A stretch of 21,052 nt of DNA from Methanomethylovorans sp. GTDB taxonomy: Archaea; Halobacteriota; Methanosarcinia; Methanosarcinales; Methanosarcinaceae. A program made the position numbers and the translations under genes. Location of the stretch: positions 1 through 21,052 of the forward strand of contig JAHFZE010000201.1 in assembly GCA_020854785.1 (NCBI GenBank), given 5' to 3'. The stretch's first letter is position 1; every line of letters starts with the position of its first letter. Below are positions 6,971-14,444 of this stretch, in pieces. The notes below the pieces were generated by a model. It saw only the letters and a program-made list of their open reading frames with translations, was not told where the DNA came from and searched no databases.

Positions 6971-7882
6971 TTAAGATATGTTTCTTTCTGCCCAATAAAA
7001 TGCTACAAAAGAGCCTGAAATATTATGCCAGATACTGAACAGAGCACCCGGAAGTGCAGCTGCAGCTGTGAAATGCTTTATTGCAAGGGCAACGCTTAGT
7101 CCAGAGTTCTGCATCCCCACTTCTATAGCAATGGTCCTTGCCTCGATCTCACTGAGACCCATTAGCCTGGAAAGACCATAACCGCTTGCAAGCCCAAGCA
7201 GATTGTGCACTATTACAACACTTGTTATCAAGAGCCCTGCCGAGATAACAATTTCTCTGTTCGTGGCCATGATAACAGCTATTATGAATACGATGGTCAC
7301 TACTGAAAATGCAGGAAAGGAATGCCGTATATTCCTGATGCGAGTACCTATAAGTGAATTAATGGTGATCCCCAGAACAACGGGTACTATAACGATCTGC
7401 AGGATACTGAGCAGCATATCATATATGCCCACATCGATCATCTGTCCTATATATAACCATGTTAGCAGGGGAGTCATAAGAAAGGAGATCAATGTAGAAA
7501 CAGATGTGAGCACAATAGAAAGTGCAACATCTCCCTTTGCAAGGTAACATATCACATTTGAAGCTGTACCTCCCGGACAACATCCCAGAAGCACCACACC
7601 TGCTGTAAGCTCAGGGGAAAGAGTGAGGCTTCTTGCAATTATGAAACCTGCCAGGGGCATAAGAGTATATTGAAGTACCGTTCCAATGATCACTACTTTA
7701 GGCCTTTTGAAGACGAGCATGAAATCTTCAAGAACAAGTGTCATGCCCATTGCGAACATCACAAGACCTAGCAGGAACGGAATAGCATCTTTGTATGGAA
7801 GGAAAGCGCCGGGATACAAAAGTGCGATGACTGAGAGAATGATAGCCCAGATAGGAAATAAGGAAGTGAACTTTTGCAGCAT
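6971..7882 (-). CDS. Bile acid:sodium symporter (BASS) family transporter
   Basis: The product has 303 residues with eight to ten hydrophobic segments. Two family signatures are clear: GCCPGGTASNVICYLAKGDV in the first half and AIEVGMQNSGLSVALAIKHF in the second, which form the crossing regions that bind sodium and substrate. Prokaryotic BASS proteins import small organic acids such as pantoate or keto acids with sodium; the substrate here is unknown. It is not the ACR3 arsenite exporter, which has different motifs. The start ATG at 7882 has GGAAG upstream. It heads a two-gene unit with the HAD phosphatase, a pairing that might mean uptake and dephosphorylation of linked metabolites, but this is inference. 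Confidence 0.9.
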   Translation of the reverse strand: MLQKFTSLFPIWAIILSVIALLYPGAFLPYKDAIPFLLGLVMFAMGMTLVLEDFMLVFKRPKVVIIGTVLQYTLMPLAGFIIARSLTLSPELTAGVVLLGCCPGGTASNVICYLAKGDVALSIVLTSVSTLISFLMTPLLTWLYIGQMIDVGIYDMLLSILQIVIVPVVLGITINSLIGTRIRNIRHSFPAFSVVTIVFIIAVIMATNREIVISAGLLITSVVIVHNLLGLASGYGLSRLMGLSEIEARTIAIEVGMQNSGLSVALAIKHFTAAAALPGALFSIWHNISGSFVAFYWAERNIS

Positions 7883-7985
7883 AACATGCTTCCATTTAGC
7901 TTTGGCTGTAAATACATTAACGTATTCCTTTTAGTTAATACACTTAGCTGTTAAATACATATCCTCTGTTGTTATCGTTGCATGA

Positions 7986-7994
7986 TTTTATATT
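7986..7994 (+). promoter_or_regulatory. TATA element for the tlyA-like gene
   Basis: TTTTATATT is centred about 25 bp upstream of 8015, between the two possible starts ATG 8010 and ATG 8019. There is no Shine-Dalgarno sequence before either, so a leaderless or very short-leader transcript is likely. This supports the ATG at 8019 as the start. Confidence 0.45.
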
Positions 7995-8018
7995 CCTTGA
8001 TCCGTTAATATGTGCTCT

Positions 8019-8705
8019 ATGAGGCTTGACACCTATCTTGTGGATATGGGTTATTTTAGCTCCAGAGCACGTGCAAAGGATGCTATTATCCGTGGCAATG
8101 TACGAGTGGGAGGAAACGTAGTAACTAAACCTTCCAAGGATGTCAGCACCGATCATTCTGTCGAAGTCGTTGAAGGGCTTGATATGCCCAAGGGATATTT
8201 CAAGCTAAAGTTCATTCAGGAAGCTTCGGGCATCATCTGTGAAGGGGAAAGTGTCCTTGATCTGGGTTCAAGTGCAGGTGGATTTCTGCTCTATGCCTCA
8301 CAGATAGCAGGAAAAGTACGTGGCATCGAGTTCAGCACAGATTTTTATGCAGAACTTGACAGGATAACGAATGAACATGAGAACGTAAGTGTATCGTTCG
8401 GAGATGTTTTTACTCTTCCTCTGCAGGAAATATCACCTGAGAGAGTGGATGTTATACTAAGCGATATGACCCTGGAGCCTATGGCCTCCCTTCTGGCACT
8501 TAAAAGAGTGCTTCCCTTGCTCAGGGAAAGTGGAAAACTACTGCAGGTCATAAAGATACAAAAACGTGAGGGCCGTGAACCTATAATATCAAAAATAGAG
8601 GAGCTCGGAGTTGAAGTTGTTCAGGTGATAGAGCCGCAAAAACAGGAGATCTACGTGATCGCCTGCAAGATCGTAAAATCAAATGAAGCATGTGGTGTCC
8701 GATGA
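8019..8705 (+). CDS. TlyA-family S4 domain/FtsJ-like rRNA 2'-O-methyltransferase
   Basis: The first 60 residues form an S4 RNA-binding domain (MRLDTYLVDMGYFSSRARAKDAI). A Rossmann methyltransferase domain follows with the SAM loop LDLGSSAGGF (80-89). The K-D-K-E tetrad expected for 2'-O-methylation can be placed at K62 or K64, D149 (LSDMTLEP), K179 (LLQVIKI) and E210 (KQEIYVIA). Bacterial TlyA modifies cytidines of 16S and 23S rRNA; archaeal members are related and probably act on rRNA. ATG 8019 is chosen over ATG 8010 because homologues begin MRLD and because of the TATA position. Its TGA overlaps the ATG of the DUF2119 gene (ATGA at 8702-8705), indicating translational coupling. Confidence 0.87.
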   Translation: MRLDTYLVDMGYFSSRARAKDAIIRGNVRVGGNVVTKPSKDVSTDHSVEVVEGLDMPKGYFKLKFIQEASGIICEGESVLDLGSSAGGFLLYASQIAGKVRGIEFSTDFYAELDRITNEHENVSVSFGDVFTLPLQEISPERVDVILSDMTLEPMASLLALKRVLPLLRESGKLLQVIKIQKREGREPIISKIEELGVEVVQVIEPQKQEIYVIACKIVKSNEACGVR

Positions 8706-9283
8706 AATATAAGATGATGGGTGACGGGGATCCTGTAAGACTTTTCGTTGGGGGCCTGCATGGAAATGAATGGAGGGACACTTCTGACATAGTGGAGAAA
8801 CTTGAACCTCCAGCTGTGGGTTCTTTGGCGATCATGCCAGTCATATGCAAAGAAAAATATATCTCTACCCTTGATGAGCGTTACTACAGGACGCTCGGTA
8901 AACCAATAATACAGGCTGTGGACGAGCTCAGACCCAGTATATACATCGAGTTCCATTCATATTCAAAGCAGAACCAAAAACAGCTGACAGGTGCTGACCG
9001 GATCCAAAAGACAGGAGTTCCTGCATATAGTTTGCTTGATAATGATGTGCTTCTGGGTTCTGTATCACCCGTCATCAGAAAGGACTGCTTCCCTGCGGAA
9101 GCACTATGTCTTTCTTTTGAGATACAGAAAGAAAATCCCCTTTCCAAGGAATATGGTTCAAGGATAGCTGAAAAAATGAAAGAATGTATATCACGAGATC
9201 ATTTCATTGAGCAGCTCAAAAAAAGGTATCCTGCACAGGCCAATAAAGTAATAGAGGATTACAGGAATTTCTATGGTTTGTAA
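8702..9283 (+). CDS. DUF2119 protein; looks like an M14/AstE-type zinc hydrolase
   Basis: The 193-residue product matches my memory of DUF2119, a family found in methanogens. Its N-terminus VRLFVGGLHGNEW carries H20-x2-E23, the zinc-binding pair of M14 carboxypeptidases and the AstE/aspartoacylase group (their GxHGNE motif). IEFHSYS provides H85, the expected third zinc ligand, and LSFEIQKENP provides E140 at the place of the catalytic glutamate. A small zinc-dependent peptidase or deacylase is therefore plausible, though no function has been shown that I know of. The ATG at 8702 is preferred to one at 8690 because it overlaps the tlyA-like stop. The gene ends inside the terminator stem. Confidence 0.82.
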   Translation: MKYKMMGDGDPVRLFVGGLHGNEWRDTSDIVEKLEPPAVGSLAIMPVICKEKYISTLDERYYRTLGKPIIQAVDELRPSIYIEFHSYSKQNQKQLTGADRIQKTGVPAYSLLDNDVLLGSVSPVIRKDCFPAEALCLSFEIQKENPLSKEYGSRIAEKMKECISRDHFIEQLKKRYPAQANKVIEDYRNFYGL

Positions 9284-9305
9284 GTAAATCTTACAAACCA
9301 TTTTT
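9273..9305. terminator. Strong hairpin terminator shared by converging genes
   Basis: ATGGTTTGTAAG (9273-9284) and CTTACAAACCAT (9290-9301) form a perfect 12 bp stem with the 5 nt loop TAAAT, followed by T's at 9301-9305. The DUF2119 stop codon (9281-9283) is inside the left arm. Read from the other strand it lies 26 bp beyond the thermosome stop, so it can act in both directions. Confidence 0.8.
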
Positions 9306-9330
9306 ATAATACTCCTTTCAGTTATGCAGC

Positions 9331-10980
9331 TCAGCCCATGTTGTAATTGTGGATGTTGTGCTCAGGATTAACGTCCTGCATGTCCTTTTCCTGGGCCTTG
9401 AGCATGTCATCAACACGCAATATCATGGCAGACACTTCTGATGCGGACTTGATGGCCTGTGTCTTCACACGAAGCGGATCGATCACATTGTTCTTCATCA
9501 TATCCTCTACATTGCCGGAATAAACGTTGATCCCACTGTTCTTGTTCTTTCCGGATTCGGCACGCAACTGCAACAGCATATTGATCTTGTCCAGACCTGC
9601 ATTCTCCGCTATTGCCTTTGGTATCTCTTCCATTGCATCGGCAAAGGCACGGATAGCAAGCTGCTCGCGCCCCTCTATAGTAGAAGCATAAGAGCGCAAT
9701 CCCTGCGCCACCTGCATCTCGGAAGCCCCTCCTCCGGGCACTATGGCCTTGTCTTCCAGCACGGACTTCACCACATTGAGAGCATCATCGAATGCACGCT
9801 CAATGTTGTCAGTGAGATGTTCACTGCCTGCCTTAATGAGTATAGTAACAGAATTGGACTTCTTGAATCCTGTGATGAGTGTCTTCTCCTCATATTCGGA
9901 TTCCTGCTCCACCACTTCGGCATATCCAAGGTCTTCAGCAGTGATCTCGTTCATGTTCCTTACGAGCTTGGCGCCTGTGGAAAGGGAAAGCACTGTCATA
10001 TCCTCATCTTTCAGCCTTCTACAGGTGTAGATATTATGCCTCATGAAATAATGAACCGCATTGTCGTCGATGTTCTTAGAAGAGAATACGACGTTGGCAC
10101 CTGTTGCTATGATCTTATCCAGTACTTTGTGGAAATTGATCATTTCCTGATCCTTGAATGCAAACATTTCGTCCACACTGCCAAGCTGGATCTTTGACTT
10201 TGTATTTGTCTTGGCGAACTCTATCGGCATATCCAGCAGTGCTATCTTTGCACCTTCAACTCTGGCAGGGGTGTCAGGGTGAAGACGATATTTATTGATG
10301 TAAATGCCCTGTATCACCTGCGTGTCGGTGATCTTGCCACCAGCCTCTTTTCTGATAACGATCTTCTCATCTATGTTGTACTTGCCGTTTTCCTCTATTG
10401 CCAGTACTGCATCGACACATACCTTTGCCAGATGGTCTGCAGAAGCTTCAGGGGCTTTTCCGGTAATAGAGGTCTCTGCTATCTTTTCAAGTGTCTTTCT
10501 GTCGTCTTTGTCAACTTTTGTGGCAAAGTTCTCCAGGATCTCAATGGCTTTCTGGCCAGCAAGATTGTATCCTTTGAAGATGACTATCGGGTGGAGACCC
10601 TTTTCTAAAAGTTCTCCTGCTTTATCCATCAGGCTGCCTGCTATCACAACAGCGCTGGTGGTACCGTCCCCTGCAATATCCTCCTGTGTCTTGGCGACCT
10701 CAACGATCATTTTTGCAGTAGGATGCTCTATCTCCATTTCCTTCAGTATAGTGGCACCGTCATTGGTCAGAACAATATCCCCAAGAATATTGACCAGCAT
10801 TTTATCCATGCCCTTCGGTCCCAAGGTGGAACGCACCAGTTTTGCGACCGCTTTGGCGGCGTTGATGTTCATGGAAAGGGCATCTTTACCCTGTGTATGT
10901 TCTGTTGTTGGACTAATAATGTAAACTGGCTGACCTCCATATTGTCCTGCCATTTGTACTGACATGCCTTGCTGTGCCAT
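9331..10980 (-). CDS. Thermosome subunit (group II chaperonin), divergent paralogue
   Basis: All nucleotide-binding elements are present: LGPKGMDKM (53-61), NDGATIL (73-79), GDGTTS (104-109), the catalytic aspartate in ERAFDDALNVV (about D399) and VPGGGASE (414-421). The apical domain with its helical lid spans roughly residues 215-370. The protein folds other proteins in an ATP-driven double ring. Two features depart from common archaeal subunits: the segment TNTKSKIQLGSVDEM before the lid, where TETD-like sequence is usual, and a C-terminus ending HNIHNYNMG with no GGM-rich tail. Methanosarcina has several thermosome subunits, and this may be a minor one. AGGAGG before the ATG is strong. 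Confidence 0.95.
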   Translation of the reverse strand: MAQQGMSVQMAGQYGGQPVYIISPTTEHTQGKDALSMNINAAKAVAKLVRSTLGPKGMDKMLVNILGDIVLTNDGATILKEMEIEHPTAKMIVEVAKTQEDIAGDGTTSAVVIAGSLMDKAGELLEKGLHPIVIFKGYNLAGQKAIEILENFATKVDKDDRKTLEKIAETSITGKAPEASADHLAKVCVDAVLAIEENGKYNIDEKIVIRKEAGGKITDTQVIQGIYINKYRLHPDTPARVEGAKIALLDMPIEFAKTNTKSKIQLGSVDEMFAFKDQEMINFHKVLDKIIATGANVVFSSKNIDDNAVHYFMRHNIYTCRRLKDEDMTVLSLSTGAKLVRNMNEITAEDLGYAEVVEQESEYEEKTLITGFKKSNSVTILIKAGSEHLTDNIERAFDDALNVVKSVLEDKAIVPGGGASEMQVAQGLRSYASTIEGREQLAIRAFADAMEEIPKAIAENAGLDKINMLLQLRAESGKNKNSGINVYSGNVEDMMKNNVIDPLRVKTQAIKSASEVSAMILRVDDMLKAQEKDMQDVNPEHNIHNYNMG

Positions 10981-11063
10981 TATTTCGGACCTCCTGAATC
11001 CAGATGATGAACTTGACTGAATGTATCTTTTTACGTATGAATTGAACTAACTGTATATGGTTC

Positions 11064-11078
11064 TATAAAAACGTTTCG
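11064..11078 (-). promoter_or_regulatory. BRE/TATA promoter of the thermosome gene
   Basis: On the minus strand this reads CGAAACGTTTTTATA, a BRE (CGAAAC) joined to a TATA box. The same CGAAAC precedes the flavodoxin TATA. Transcription should begin near 11040, giving a leader of about 60 nt that contains the AGGAGG ribosome-binding site. Confidence 0.6.
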
Positions 11079-11110
11079 ATAAGGACGTGTGGGCTCCTGC
11101 ATGGTCAAAA

Positions 11111-11120
11111 CATTTAAATC
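11111..11120 (+). promoter_or_regulatory. TATA element for dphB (leaderless)
   Basis: CATTTAAATC is centred 25 bp before the ATG at 11141 and no Shine-Dalgarno sequence precedes that ATG. The start site of transcription should coincide with the start codon. Confidence 0.5.
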
Positions 11121-11140
11121 ATTACTTCCATTTCTCGGTT

Positions 11141-11944
11141 ATGTTGACCTTCATTGGATTGGGGCTTTTTGATGAAAGAGACATCTCTTTGAAAGGCCTT
11201 GAAGCTATTGCCCGGGCAAACAGGATCTATGCAGAGTTCTACACATCCAGGCTTATGGGTACCACATTGGAGAAGATGGAAGGACTATATAATAAGAAAA
11301 TAGAAGTGCTCACGCGTGAAGAAGTGGAACAGCATCCCAGCTGGCTTGACCATGCCAGAAATGAGGATGTGGTATTCCTTACAGGAGGGGACACAATGGT
11401 CTCGACAACTCATGTTGACCTGCGCCTGCGTGCAATGGAAATGGGCATCACTACAAAGCTTGTGCACGGCTCCTCCATCTCATCCGCTGTATGCGGGCTT
11501 ACAGGTCTGCAGAACTACAGGTTCGGGAAAGCCGTTACTGTTCCCTATCCATTTACCAGCAGCCGGGGGAGAACGGTCATCTCGGAAACCCCTTATGACA
11601 CTATTCTCCAGAATCTTGAGCATGGTCTGCATACCCTTGTTTTCCTTGATATCGATAAAGAAAAAGGTTATATGACAGTGAACCAGGCATTGGACCTTCT
11701 ACTGCAGGTGGAAGCACAGAGAAGCACAATAATGCTAGAGAACAGGATAGCTGTAGGCATAGCGAGAGCCGGATCAGACTCTCCGGCGGTTGCAGCAGAC
11801 TACATTCAAAACCTGAAAAACTTTGATCTTGGTGCACCACTTCATATACTGGTGATCCCTGCAGATACACATTTTGTAGAAGCTGAGGCTTTGGTACAGC
11901 TGGCCCATGCGCCTAAGTCGATAATGGAAGTTCACAACCAATAA
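11141..11944 (+). CDS. dphB: Diphthine synthase (diphthamide biosynthesis methyltransferase)
   Basis: DphB repeatedly methylates the modified histidine of translation factor aEF2 with SAM, the second step of diphthamide synthesis. The N-terminus MLTFIGLGLFDERDISLKGL is the family start of this tetrapyrrole-methylase-like fold. VVFLTGGDTMVSTTH and HGSSISSAVCGLTGLQNYRFGK are the SAM- and substrate-binding segments, and RIAVGIARAGSDSP lies in the second domain. The ATG at 11141 gives 267 residues, the usual size; upstream in-frame codons from 11087 contain the TATA element and do not look coding. It is divergent from the thermosome gene. Confidence 0.95.
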   Translation: MLTFIGLGLFDERDISLKGLEAIARANRIYAEFYTSRLMGTTLEKMEGLYNKKIEVLTREEVEQHPSWLDHARNEDVVFLTGGDTMVSTTHVDLRLRAMEMGITTKLVHGSSISSAVCGLTGLQNYRFGKAVTVPYPFTSSRGRTVISETPYDTILQNLEHGLHTLVFLDIDKEKGYMTVNQALDLLLQVEAQRSTIMLENRIAVGIARAGSDSPAVAADYIQNLKNFDLGAPLHILVIPADTHFVEAEALVQLAHAPKSIMEVHNQ

Positions 11945-12004
11945 TGATGTATGCCATACAGGGTACAAGTCTATATATTAAAACAACATAGGTCATATTA
12001 ATTG

Positions 12005-12056
12005 CATATAAAATATATCTTTATTTGAATTAATATAATCAAATTAATATGAGAGG
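12005..12056 (+). promoter_or_regulatory. Promoter and ribosome-binding site of the HerA operon
   Basis: The TATA element CATATAAAATA (12005-12015) points to transcription starting near 12037. GAGAGG (12051-12056) lies 5 bp before the ATG. The 9-mer AATTAATAT is repeated at 12028-12036 and 12042-12050 around the predicted start site; it may be chance in this AT-rich stretch. Confidence 0.5.
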
Positions 12057-12061
12057 GAAAA

Positions 12062-13744
12062 ATGGTTCGAGATGCAGTTGGCGTGATATTCGGAGAAGCT
12101 GGTACATCCGGCTTCAGAATATTATTATCTGACAGCACCAGTGTGCATCAGGGAGAATACATAAAAGCCTGGCATGAGATCGATGGCTGGGTGCTTGCAC
12201 AGGTGCTATCCATTACCCGTTTTGGAGACAGTTACTCTATCGAGGAAGCAAAGAACGGAAGCCGCAAGGACAAAAGCGGAGATAGGATAATAGCTGATGT
12301 GACCGTTATTGGCAAACGTGATAATTCCGGCTTGCTGCGGGTACCTACAACTCCTTTTAGTCCCGGGGACCCCATCTACAAAGCCAACAACGAGCTTATA
12401 TGCAGTTCTCTGGGCCTGTCGGGGAAAGAAATGTTCATAGGCATGCTGGAAGGCACGGACATACCTGTACATCTCAATGTGAACAGTCTTGTACAGAAGC
12501 ATTGCAGCATCCTTGCAAAGACGGGAAGTGGTAAGTCCTATACTGCCGGTGTCCTCCTTGAAGAGATGCTGGACCGCAAAGTACCCCTGCTGATCATCGA
12601 TCCGCATAGTGAATATGCATCATTGAAAGAAGAGGGTGTCATCAGCACAGATGTTGTGAACAGGTTCAAGGTATCTCCAAGATCATACGCACAGCATGTC
12701 ACAGTATACACTCCTGCCAACAAGAGCCTTAATCCCAAAGCTGATGAAGTGTTCCGCCTTAATGGCATGAACCTTACAGCGAAGGAATTGAGCGAGGCTT
12801 TTCCCAACAATTTCACCAGCACACATATAGGCATACTCTACGAGGCCATTGATAAGATCAAAGCCGAGATGGACACATACACCCTGGATGAGATCATCTT
12901 TGAGGTCAAGAACAATGACAGCAAGGCAAAATGGAATGTCATCAGCCTGCTTGAAGAGATCCGGGAAACAGGTATACTTTCGACCAATCCCACATCTATA
13001 GAGGACCTTGTGCAACCTGGAAGGGCATCCATTATAGATTTCAAAGGTGTGGCTCCTGATATCCAGTCTATGATCGTTGCACGTCTGTGCAGCACATTGT
13101 TTGAGGCTCGTAAGATGAACACTATCCCTCCCGGCATGCTGGTGGTGGAAGAAGCTCATAACTATGCACCTGAAAAAGGTTTCAGCAAGACCTTAAGTTC
13201 CGATGTGCTGCGGACCATTGCGTCCGAAGGGCGCAAGTTCGGTCTTGGCATGATGGTCATCTCCCAGAGACCTGCGCGCGTGGACAAGAACATTCTTTCT
13301 CAGTGCGGTACACAGATCATCATGAAGGTCACTAATCCCAACGACCTGCGAGCTATCAGCAAAGGTCTGGAAGGTGTAAGCTCCTATGTGGAGGACGAAC
13401 TGATGCGCCTGCCACCGGGAGTGGCGATGCTGGTAAGCACCGACATTGAGCGGCCGATCCTCGTGGATATCAGGGTGCGTAAAAGCAAACACGGTGGAGA
13501 GTCTGTTAACGTAATGAGAAGTGTTAACCTTAATTCCGCTCAGGGAGCATCTGCCAGGAGATCTCCGGTGGAGCCTGTACATATGCAGCCGGTAATGCAA
13601 GACCATACTGAAAAACATCATATTGAAGAAGAACACATACCTGCACAGACCAGCATGGTCCCTCCTCCCAAGAGGAAACCTTCAAGAGAAGTAAAAACAG
13701 AAGAAGGAGGTCTTTTTAAGAAGATCTTCGGTGCAAGCAAATAA
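12062..13744 (+). CDS. HerA-like hexameric DNA-translocating ATPase
   Basis: An N-terminal HAS-barrel (about residues 1-135) precedes a RecA-like motor domain with Walker A LAKTGSGKSYTAG (151-163), the IIDPHSEYASL segment, Walker B MLVVEEAHNYAPE (about 360) and the conserved SQRPARVDKNILSQCGTQI block (about 400). These define the HerA/DUF87 family. HerA works with the nuclease NurA in resecting DNA breaks; no nurA gene lies in this window. The last 80 residues (after VDIRVRK) are low in order, rich in His, Pro, Lys and Glu, and end in an amphipathic LFKKIFGASK that may be a partner-binding tail. First gene of a four-gene unit. Confidence 0.9.
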   Translation: MVRDAVGVIFGEAGTSGFRILLSDSTSVHQGEYIKAWHEIDGWVLAQVLSITRFGDSYSIEEAKNGSRKDKSGDRIIADVTVIGKRDNSGLLRVPTTPFSPGDPIYKANNELICSSLGLSGKEMFIGMLEGTDIPVHLNVNSLVQKHCSILAKTGSGKSYTAGVLLEEMLDRKVPLLIIDPHSEYASLKEEGVISTDVVNRFKVSPRSYAQHVTVYTPANKSLNPKADEVFRLNGMNLTAKELSEAFPNNFTSTHIGILYEAIDKIKAEMDTYTLDEIIFEVKNNDSKAKWNVISLLEEIRETGILSTNPTSIEDLVQPGRASIIDFKGVAPDIQSMIVARLCSTLFEARKMNTIPPGMLVVEEAHNYAPEKGFSKTLSSDVLRTIASEGRKFGLGMMVISQRPARVDKNILSQCGTQIIMKVTNPNDLRAISKGLEGVSSYVEDELMRLPPGVAMLVSTDIERPILVDIRVRKSKHGGESVNVMRSVNLNSAQGASARRSPVEPVHMQPVMQDHTEKHHIEEEHIPAQTSMVPPPKRKPSREVKTEEGGLFKKIFGASK

Positions 13745-13755
13745 GGAGGGATGAC

Positions 13756-14037
13756 TTGCCAGCAGATCTGAATGAAAAGGTTAATAGATATGAGAGCCTA
13801 CTAAGGCAAGCGCTGGAAAAAGCAGAGTTCTCACCTATCAAGGATTCGCATATGTATGCTGTGGCAAACGACTTTCATACGATGGCAAGATCATATTACG
13901 AAGATGGTATCCACTTTGTACACCATGAAGACCCTGTGAACGCCCTGATATGTTTCAGTTACGGACATGCCTGGCTGGATGCGGGGGCGCGTCTTGGAGT
14001 TTTCAGGGTGGATGATGATACATTGTTCACCATTTGA
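13756..14037 (+). CDS. DUF357 family protein
   Basis: This 93-residue protein matches the archaeal DUF357 family: an all-helical product with two long helices (about 5-30 and 33-58) and the block NALICFSYGHAWLDAGARLG, where the family is best conserved. The function is unknown. The start is a TTG preceded by GGAGGG at 13746-13751; an ATG at 13751 is out of frame and no other start exists in frame after the HerA stop. The gene begins 11 bp after the HerA-like gene, so translation may be coupled. The helical pairs suggest a scaffold or adaptor, which is only a guess. Confidence 0.85.
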   Translation: MPADLNEKVNRYESLLRQALEKAEFSPIKDSHMYAVANDFHTMARSYYEDGIHFVHHEDPVNALICFSYGHAWLDAGARLGVFRVDDDTLFTI

Positions 14038-14087
14038 ACCAAGGGATCCTGAAAAGTGGCAGAACTCAATTTCCCGGAGACGAGTAA

Positions 14088-14429
14088 ATGTCAAATTATA
14101 ATGTTGTACTTGAAGCTGCCTGGTTGGTCAGAGATGTGAACAGTCCGGATGATGCTATAGGAGTGGCTATCTCCGAGGCTGGTAAAAGACTGAACCCTAA
14201 ACTCGATTTTGTGGAAGTGGATGTTGGCACTACATATTGCCCTGCCTGTGAGGAAGCCTTTAGCAGTGTATTCCTTACAGCGAACACTGCAATTGTCGGT
14301 CTGGTCCTTGAGATGAAGGTATTCGATGCGGAAAGTGAGGAGCATGCATCAAGGATAGCTAAATCCGTCATAGGAAGAGCATTGAGGGATGTTCCTTTGA
14401 AAGTAGTTGATGTTGAAGAGTTCCAGTAA
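14088..14429 (+). CDS. UPF0212 (DUF555) family protein
   Basis: The 113-residue product agrees with UPF0212, a family restricted to Euryarchaeota and common in methanogens. The sequence is compact alpha/beta with one cysteine pair C51-P-A-C54 in [15 protein letters not shown], which could bind metal or form a disulfide. The C-terminal half ([40 protein letters not shown]) predicts two strands around a helix. Function unknown. A GGAGAC ribosome-binding site precedes the ATG, and the gene sits 50 bp after DUF357 and 15 bp before the kinase gene. Confidence 0.85.
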   Translation: MSNYNVVLEAAWLVRDVNSPDDAIGVAISEAGKRLNPKLDFVEVDVGTTYCPACEEAFSSVFLTANTAIVGLVLEMKVFDAESEEHASRIAKSVIGRALRDVPLKVVDVEEFQ

Positions 14430-14444
14430 AGAGGAGATGTAAAT

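Noticed and set aside
6971..7882. Arsenite exporter (ACR3) linked to arsC
   Set aside because: The signatures are those of BASS symporters (GCCPGGTASNV, AIEVGMQNSGL), and arsC is 8 kb away on a separate transcript.
10304..10924. 206-codon open frame on the plus strand
   Set aside because: It is antisense to the thermosome gene and low in complexity (Ser-rich), a typical shadow of a conserved gene.
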